Assembly (NCBI GenBank): GCA_032718475.1 | Contig: JAUCBJ010005287.1 | Coordinates: forward strand, 1-47,253 | Direction: 5' to 3' | DNA length: 47,253 bases | Source of the DNA: Nemertoderma westbladi | Lineage: Eukaryota; Xenacoelomorpha; Nemertodermatida; Nemertodermatidae | Shown here: positions 9,901 through 18,900 of the stretch, in pieces | Layout: each line of letters opens with the position of its first letter | Position numbering within the stretch: the first letter of the stretch is position 1 | The notes under the pieces: model-generated | What the model saw: the letters and a program-made list of their open reading frames with translations, nothing else | Databases searched by the model: none | Told to the model about the DNA's origin: nothing | Translations under genes and position numbers: made by a program

Positions 9901-12900
9901 CAGAGTGGCAGTCACCCAAACAACCTAAATAATATAAACACGATAAAGTATGGGATTTGGCAGAGTGGCAGTCAGCCAAACAACCTAAACAATAACTACA
10001 GCATGAAATATGGCAGAGTGACAGTCACCCAAACAACCTAAACAATATAAACAGCATGAAATATGGCAGAGTGGCAGTCACCCAAACAACCTAAATAATA
10101 TAAAAACGATAAAGTATGGGATATGGCAGAGTGGCTGTCACCCAAACAACCTAAATAATATAAACAGCATGAAATATGGCAGAGTGGCAGTCACCCAAAC
10201 AACATAAATAATATAAAAAACGATAAAGTATGGGATATGGCAGAGTGGCTGTCACCCAAACAACCTAAATAATATAAACAGCATTAAATATGGCAAAGTG
10301 GCAGTCACCCAAACAACCTAAACGATATAAACACAATAAAGTATGGGATATGGCAGAGTGGCAGTCACCCAAACAACCTAAACATTATAAATAAGAAGTA
10401 TTGGATTGGCAGAGTCAAAAAAATAATTTTAGAATTACATGTTAAGATACTATAGCCTAATAATATGGTAGGTAAAGTAGATTTCATAAAATCTACAATG
10501 TGTAACTGTCTTCGTTTTCATGGTAATGGATAGATGGTTCTAAAAATATCAGGATTTACATTTTGTTTAAACTTTTTAGCGCTCAACTTTTTTTCAATTT
10601 TGAATTTATTGAAGTAAAAAAAGTTTTTTTAGAAAATATAATTCTTGGGGGTGACCAAAGAAAATTTTTTGAATTTCGAAATGAGAAATATAACGTACCA
10701 GTTAACGTGGAAACGAGCAAGATGACACACATAGATTGGAGATACGATATAGATTTTTTTTCAAAAATCATCTATAATATAATCAAAATATTTTATTGTG
10801 TACATTATTTACGGGCATTGCGTGTCTTTATAAATTTTGTATGTAATGCAGATTAATCTGCGTCAGTAACGGATTAATTCTTACTTTTCCGCTCATCTTC
10901 ACGCCTTTCCAAAGACTGAAGTAAAGTATGAGGAACACAAATAGTAAACAGAGAGCCAGTTGCCATTTAACGTTCCCGAGATCGTGAATACCTTGGCTGA
11001 GATCAACATTTAATGCAGATCTTCTGTAAGAGTTAAACGAATAATAATTAGTGGTTGGTTGGCGGCTAGAGTGGTTACAGGAGTGGTGGCACAAATTATT
11101 ATAAGTGGCTGGTTGGCAGCTAGAGTGGTTACAGGAGTGGTGGCACAAATTATTATAAGTCGTTGGTTGGCAGCTAGAGTGGTTACAGGAGTGGTGGCAC
11201 AAATTATTATAAGTCGTTGGTTGGCAGCTAGAGTGGTTACAGGAGTGGTGGCACAAATTATTATAAGTCGTTGGTTGGCCAACCAATGCATCAGAGCCAG
11301 AACAAGCAGTCAAGTTTTATGAAGAACTGACTGGACTTATTAAGGACATCCCGAAACACAATGTTAAAGTCATTGCTGGTGACCTGAATGCGCAAATTGG
11401 CCCAGAAGACATCAAGGGTTACACCTATAACACCAGTTCTAACAGAAATGGGTACTTACTTTTAGACCTAATGGAAGAATGTGAATTGATACCAACAAAC
11501 AACACATTCGAAAAGAGTAAGGGGAAGCTATGGACCTTTCAATACCCTAATGGAACCAAAGCACAACTGGATTACATCCTTATAAACAAAAAGTGGAGAA
11601 ATAGCATGATCAACTGCGAGGCATACAGCTCGTTCAACCTAATTGGTTCGGACCTCAGAATTGTGACTGCAGAGATCAGACTCAGTTTGAGAGCCAGCAA
11701 ACCCAGGACAAGCAAGCAAATCAACTATGACTGGGAGAAACTCAGAACTGACAATGCTGTAAAGGATGCTTATACAGTAGAAGTTCAAAACCGCTTTGAA
11801 GCACTTCAGTCAATGGATGAAGACCAATCCACCGATTCAATATACCAGAATATAATAACAGCCCACAAGGAATCAGCTAAGAGGCATATCCCCCAGAAAC
11901 CTAAACGAAAACAGTATGTGCCATGGCAAAACTCTGAGGTTACTTGTAAGAGAGAAGATCTTAAGATAGCCTACAAAGTTAAAACCGAACAACCAACAAC
12001 CGAAAACATTAACAAGGTTGAGAAAGCTAAGGAGGATCTTAAATTGGCCTACAACATCAGCCAGGAAAAGTACATACAGGATAAAACTGAAGCAATTACA
12101 ACTGCTCACATACAGCAACAATCAAGACTTACCTGGCAAACTGTAAATGAGGTATCTGGTCGGAAAAGTTGTGCAAATGGGCGCCTCAAAGCCGATAGTC
12201 CTGAAGAACGTGTTGGGAAGTGGAAAAATCACTTCAGCAACTTGCTTGGGCAGCCACCAAACATCGAGGTCAGCCCTACAAGGAAAATATATGACAAGAC
12301 ACTACCTATAGAAACAGGGGACTTCACACCTGCCGAACTCCAAAGAAGCATTAAAAGCATGTCAAATAATAAAGCGAGTGGATTAGATGAAATCCCAGCG
12401 GAGGTATGGAAAACCGGAGTGCTAAATAGACCATTATTGAATGTTTGCAACCGGATGTTAAAAGGGGAAAAGCCACCACCAATTTGGACTAAAGGTCAAC
12501 TAAAGCCTCTTCCCAAGAAAGGAGACCTCGGCATACCAACAAACTATAGTGGGATCTGTCTGCTTGTGGTAGCTGCCAAAATATATAATAAAATGATTCT
12601 ATATAGGATTAGGCCTCACATAGAGAAACTACTGCGTAAGAGCCAAAACGGATTTCGACCAAGTAGATCAACAATAGCTCAGATACTTGCACTACGGAGA
12701 CTGATTGAAGGAATTAAGTCAAAGAATCTCCCCGCAGTCATGACTTTTGTGGACTTCAAGAAGGCATTCGACTCCATCCATAGAGGTAAAATGCTTGAAA
12801 TCCTAAGAGCTTATGGAATACTAGAAGTAATTGTTGCTGGCATTGGATTGTTATATTGTGACACAGAAGCGCAGGTACTCTCACCAGATGGTGAAACTGA

Positions 12901-15900
12901 GTTTTTCTCAATCCTGGCTGGCGTACTGCAAGGTGACACATTAGCACCATTACTATTTGTAATTGTGCTGGATTACGCAATGAGGACGGCCACAAAGGGT
13001 GAAGATCTGGGATTCACACTTCAAGAACGCAGAAGTAGTAGATATCCGGCAACTACAGTCACAGACACCGACTTTGCGGATGACATCGCCCTGCTCTCTA
13101 ATACGCTAGCAGATGCACAGCTTCTACTAAATAAAGTGGAGAGGGCTGCTAAGGAGGTTGGATTGCATATAAATGCTACCAAGACCGAATTCATGACCTT
13201 TAACCTAAGGAAGGTCGATTACTTCCAGTACCTTGGATCATGGATAGAGAGTAGCAAAAAGGACATAGAAGTTAGGAAAGCAAAGGCTTGGGTAGCTCTA
13301 TCAAAAATGGATACCATCTGGAAATCAGATCTCTCCAGGCACCTGAAGACTAAGTTCTTTCGAGCCACAGTGGAAAGTGTATTTTTATACGGCGGTGAGA
13401 CCTGGACACTGACTAAATCACTTGAACAACGAATTGATGGTTGCTACACAAGACTACTAAGGGCAGCCCTAAACATCAGCTGGAGACAACACATGACAAA
13501 CGCCGAGCTTTATGGTACAATACCACCTGTATCAACCACCCTCCGTAAACGCAGATTAAGATTCAGTGGGCACTGCTGGCGAAGTAAAGACGAGGTCATA
13601 CCAGATCTACTTCTCTGGCAACCAACTCATGGAAAGCGTAGTCGTGGACGACCTGCCATAACATATATAGATCAACTTGAAAGGGATACTGAACTTGGGA
13701 GAAACGAAATTGCGACAACTATGGAGAATCGGGAAGCCTGGAAGGATCTCATTTCCACTGTCCGAGTTCGCTCGACCTCGTATTAGTAGTAGTTGGTTGG
13801 CAGCTAGAGTGGTTACAGGAGTGGTGGCACAAATTATTATAAGTCGTTGGTTGGCAGCTAGAGTGGTTACAGGAGTGGTGGCACAAATTATTATAAGTCG
13901 TTGGTTGGCAGCTAGAGTGGTTACAGGAGTGGTGGCACAAATTATTATAAGTCGTTGGTTGGCAGCTAGAGTGGTTACAGGAGTGGTGGCACAAATTATT
14001 ATAAGTGGCTGGTTGGCAGCTAGAGTGGTTACAGGAGTGGTGGCACAAATTATTATAAGTGGTTGGTTGGCAGCTAGAGTGGTTACAGGAGTGGTGGCAC
14101 AAATTATTATAAGTGGCTGGTTGGCAGCTAGAGTGGTTACAGTAGTGGTGGCACAAATTATTATAAGTGGCTGGTTGGCAGCTAGAGTGGTTACAGTAGT
14201 GGTGGCACAAATTATTATAAGTCGTTGGTTGGCAGCTAGAGTGGTTACAGGAGTGGTGGCACAAATTATTATAGGTCGTTGGTTGGCAGCTAGAGTGGTT
14301 ACAGGAGTGGTGGCACAAATTATTATAAGTCGTTGGTTGGCAGCTAGAGTGGTTACAGGAGTGGTGGCACAAATTATTATAAGTCGTTGGTTGGCAGCTA
14401 GAGTGGTTACAGGAGTGGTGGCACAAATTATTATAAGTGGCTGGTTGGCAGCTAGAGTGGTTACAGGAGTGGTGGCACAAATTATTATAAGTGGTTGGTT
14501 GGCAGCTAGAGTGGTTACAGGAGTGGTGGCACAAATTATTATAGGTCGTTGGTTGGCAGCTAGAGTGGTTACAGGAGTGGTGGCACAAATTATTATAAGT
14601 CGTTGGTTGGCAGCTAGAGTGGTTACAGGAGTGGTGGCACAAATTATTATAAGTCGTTGGTTGGCAGCTAGAGTGGTTACAGGAGTGGTGGCACAAATTA
14701 TTATAAGTCGTTGGTTGGCAGCTAGAGTGATTACAGGAGTGGTGGCACAAATTCTTAATTAAAATTTCATGAAACTCACAATCAAGAAATTCTTAGACTA
14801 GGATTTTTGTTTGGGTTACATTGACTGGCCTATTTGGACACCACAATAGTATAAACCTTGCCAATGGAATGAGCATGTTCTAAAATCTCAGAGGCTAAGC
14901 TATATGGCCGATTTACCTACTTTGAAAACAATTTCGACCGTCTTTCACTTTTGGTAGACTTTTAGTGTCTGTTTCAAATCCGTGTATTCCCTCATACTCT
15001 AACTTACTTTTGATTATTAATAATGAATCAAAAAATCATAATACGTTGAAATATGTCCGCTTTCAGATGAAGCAAATAAAAACTTTATAGCTCCAGTAAT
15101 TTTCAAGATATGGGGAGTACCTCTCACCCATGTCAGTATTTTTGGAAATTGAAAAAAATTACTCACTATACACCTCCCATCAATTACATATTTTTAATTA
15201 GGGCCAAGTAGTTTCGACGCACTAGACCTAATGTTTTCTCTTGTATTCTAACTAAGAGAGATATCTGTCTCATAAAATTTAGGAGGATTGCAGCAGCTTG
15301 GGGGGTCGTATCTGTTGTGCCGGTAGGTCATAAACCACTGCGAGGGTCACGCTTGGATAGGGACCACTCTTTATCCTAGAATGATTCACAGGGGGTTATC
15401 CAGCTGTCAGAGACAAAAATAATGAAGATGGGAGTTGATATGGCATTTTATTTGTTGTACTTACTCAAAATATTGTAGTGCCGGTGACTCGCCATGTGTA
15501 GTGAGATTGTAAGTGATATTATCCATGGTAACTGTTCCGTTATGGGAACCTGTGGAACACAGCGGGGTGTTCCAATTATTGGTACAGAACTTCCACGGTA
15601 CATCACGCCGAAATGACTGAACTGCAAAATAGTTTCATATAATTGTGTCAGTAATATCTCGCCCATTGTGTAAGTAATAAAATACACACACTTCACGGAA
15701 TATTAATTTAAAATGGTTATTATTTTACGACAGTTGCTCAAGTAACCCATAATTGTAACTTTCGACTCGATTACATAATTAACATGATAGCTAGTAATTA
15801 ATAATTATTTGAGTATTATGCGTCACAAGGTTTATCATTTGGTATAATTTCCCGCCGCAAGTAATATTTATAGCGATATTAGATATATTTCGTTAGATAT

Positions 15901-18900
15901 CTGCGGTTTTTTTAACTGAACTATTTATGGAAGAAGTATAGCCAGGTATTGTAGTTGTGCGTGTAACCATTATTCTGTTTTTTTTTCAATGACTGTTTTT
16001 GGCTATTGATTTATGTTAACTTTCTGGAACATAATTATGGGAGGGGGGGGGGGGGGGGGGGTTAGTGCATTAAGTCTATAGGGTTATCGACAAGTACGAC
16101 GGTTACGCATGATGCCAATATTACGGCCCAATAATATTATATATAATAATATATAATATTAAGCGGAAACAGTATATTAAATTCGCAACCGAAGCAACAG
16201 AACTCTTAACAAGTGTTCCAGAAAGTTTAAAATATTACATGGCAACTGTTGAAGTAAACTCTAAGAATGAGATCTAGAACTAGCGTTTATCATAAATAAT
16301 AATAATCTTTTTACAGTAGTTTATCATAAATGTATCATAAATATGATGCAAATTGCAATCTTTTACTAAACAAATATTTTTTGTATTTTTTATAAACATT
16401 CCAGTTAGGATATGAAAACTCGAGTTATTATTGAATACACGGGCGAGCTACCTCGAAAATTTAACATGTTCGGAGTCGAAAACATAAATCAATAGACAAA
16501 AAAAGCAATAAAACAACTATTAAAAAAGCACAAAAAGGTGACAAGGGATAAAAATATATCCAGGAACGGTTTCGACATCCGATCCATTATTTCCTTATAT
16601 ATTGGTTATTTTTTCTAGTGAAAATTGGCACTAGTTCGATATGTGTCACCATTTGCATTTTCACGGAATTTATCCTAATTGTGTTTGCGACTTTTTATCA
16701 ATTTTTTTTAAATAAGATCGGCTTGTACTAAATTTTCTGATAGCCGGTGCATTTTTACGGTAGCTAGTGTTTTTTAAAGGTGGGCGTAGGCAGCATCTAG
16801 TTACGTAATAAATAATTAATTATTCGAGATCATTAAATTATTTAACAGTAAGGCAGAATCAGGAGTTTAATAGTAAAATAATTTGCAATCACAATATCTA
16901 TGGAAGCAATATAGTAAAATATTACAGTTCAATATAATAATGTTTTGTAAGACTATTTCGTTCGATCTTTTAATAAAGAATCAAGCAACAAAAAGAATAT
17001 TTATATTTTTTTTATTTGGTTTTGCAGGCGCCCTTAGGGTATATTTACATTCTTATCAGGGCGTAAAAAGTACCGATTTAAGAATAAAATTACTTGTTAC
17101 ATGGGAAAATACGTAGAACGTTTTTTTCCCCAAGTATTAAATAATTATATTTTACTTTTTTTCGCTATGTATGCAATCCAATTGGTTACTTCATTCCTCA
17201 GGGAAAAAAAATTACTTTTCCCCCGGTTTTGGACTATATTTGAGGGAAAAAGTAACAATTCAAGAATAAAACACATTTTTACGGATAAATGAATAATGTC
17301 AGAAACCTACAAAATATAACTTGTAAAAATTTGATGACTGGTTTGTGGACATGCGTGTTTTTGCCTAGGAAAAGAAGAGAGATTATACCAAAAAAAAACA
17401 CGCTTGTTGAAAAGTTATACTGTATTTCCTCGGATTTCTCAGAATGAATTTTTTATTGAGTATGCTTCTTCAATTACAATGTCTCCTATAATTACGCAAA
17501 TTTTCAAAATTAGCAGAAAACATTGCCGAAGAAGATAATTACTAATATAAGCAAAATATATGGAAATTACTTTGTAAAGTATTATCGTTCTGAACTCCGT
17601 CGTTACATCAATTCGTTGAGACAATATGTCCAAAATAATAAATACTTAATTGAATTGTAATGGCAGCAATAGAAGACATTTATATTAAGTTCCTTAGTTA
17701 TGTAAATTTGTTCAACAAATACCGTTTTTGGTGCGTTTGCATGACCTGCGGATTAGCGACGTTAGCAGCGCTTGCTATCGGTAAGACCGTAGTTTACAGA
17801 CTGTTTACAACGCGGTTGAGAAATCTATTAGGTTTCAATGTTGTGGTAAATCAAGGCGATAATTATGAGAGGCGGAGAATGAGAGGAAGAGGGCCGCGAG
17901 TGAAATTATCCGCGAGTTCTGTGAGTCAGGCGTTAGGTGGAGTCACGAGTCTTCCGGGGATCTCCGACGATTGGGGCAGGAAAGTGGGGAGTTTCATTGA
18001 GTCGAACAATGATGTTGCGACAACTCCTCACAAAAAGTTGCCTACAAGAAGGGTACCGCCGAGGCGAACCCAAACCCCACCGAGAAACCAGTACATCTGG
18101 AACGCGAGTAAACTACGACATCTGGAGGACTTCGAAGAATCAACTACTTCGAGTAAGACGACCAGCGACGAAGTTTCAGATGGATTTAAGAGTTGTGTTG
18201 AACTCAAACAAAAAATAAAAGACCTTACAGCCGCACTGGATAAAGAAACGTCCCAGAAAGCTTTTGAAACATTAGAGAGGTTGGCAGTAGAAGATAATCT
18301 TTTGGAATACAAAGTGCAAAACGAAGAACTCGCCAGTAAAGTAGATTTATTAATGATGGAAAGGGAAGAACAAACACAACAGCTTGTTGACTTGAAAAAT
18401 GTGTTATTAAATGAAAGAGTGGCTAGCGAACAACTAGTTCACAATCTGAAGAATGAACTTGATGAAGAAAGATGTAAATCAGAAAGTCTAAATAGGAATA
18501 ATATTGATATCAAGTCGGGTGATGCGGAGATGGTACCAGTCGGGATGTTAAAGGAAAAGGAAGCAGAGATTAAGGAGCTTCACACTGATATGGAGTCGCT
18601 CATGAAGGTAGTCAAAGATATGGAATTGCAAGTGAAACAATTGGCTCTTTCTCAAGAAAATAACAACGATTTATCAAACGACAACATCCTTAGTGTCAGC
18701 GATAGTCCAGTGGCGATAGTACCTTCTTCACTTTAACAATAATAACTATCTTAACAAAGGAATGGGGAACTATTTCTTTTAAACAACGTATATTTCGTAT
18801 GGTTGCCCACTTCAGCAACAACAAAATAATATACAGAAGTTTATTGTTCTTCTTTAACTGTTGTTAACTGTTTACTGTATTTGCCGTGGGAATTTGCTGT

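Noticed and set aside
8351-10425. Cluster of mutually exclusive cassette exons
   Set aside because: Units have acceptors but no donors, and lengths of 53 and 61 nt break the frame, so they cannot be functional cassettes as they stand.
10563-10856. 97-codon plus-strand frame
   Set aside because: Phe/Ile/Asn/Lys-rich composition expected by chance in AT-rich intron; no domain or relatives in the window.
12756-12995. Minus-strand frames under the LINE (also 11873-12121 and 12229-12450)
   Set aside because: Shadows of the RT frame.
3957-14756. CRISPR-like arrays
   Set aside because: There are no unique spacers between repeats; the units abut directly, and the genome is eukaryotic.
13677-14762. 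361- and 333-codon frames on both strands over array 3
   Set aside because: By-product of a 54-bp unit (18 codons) without stops; both strands are open, so neither shows coding selection.
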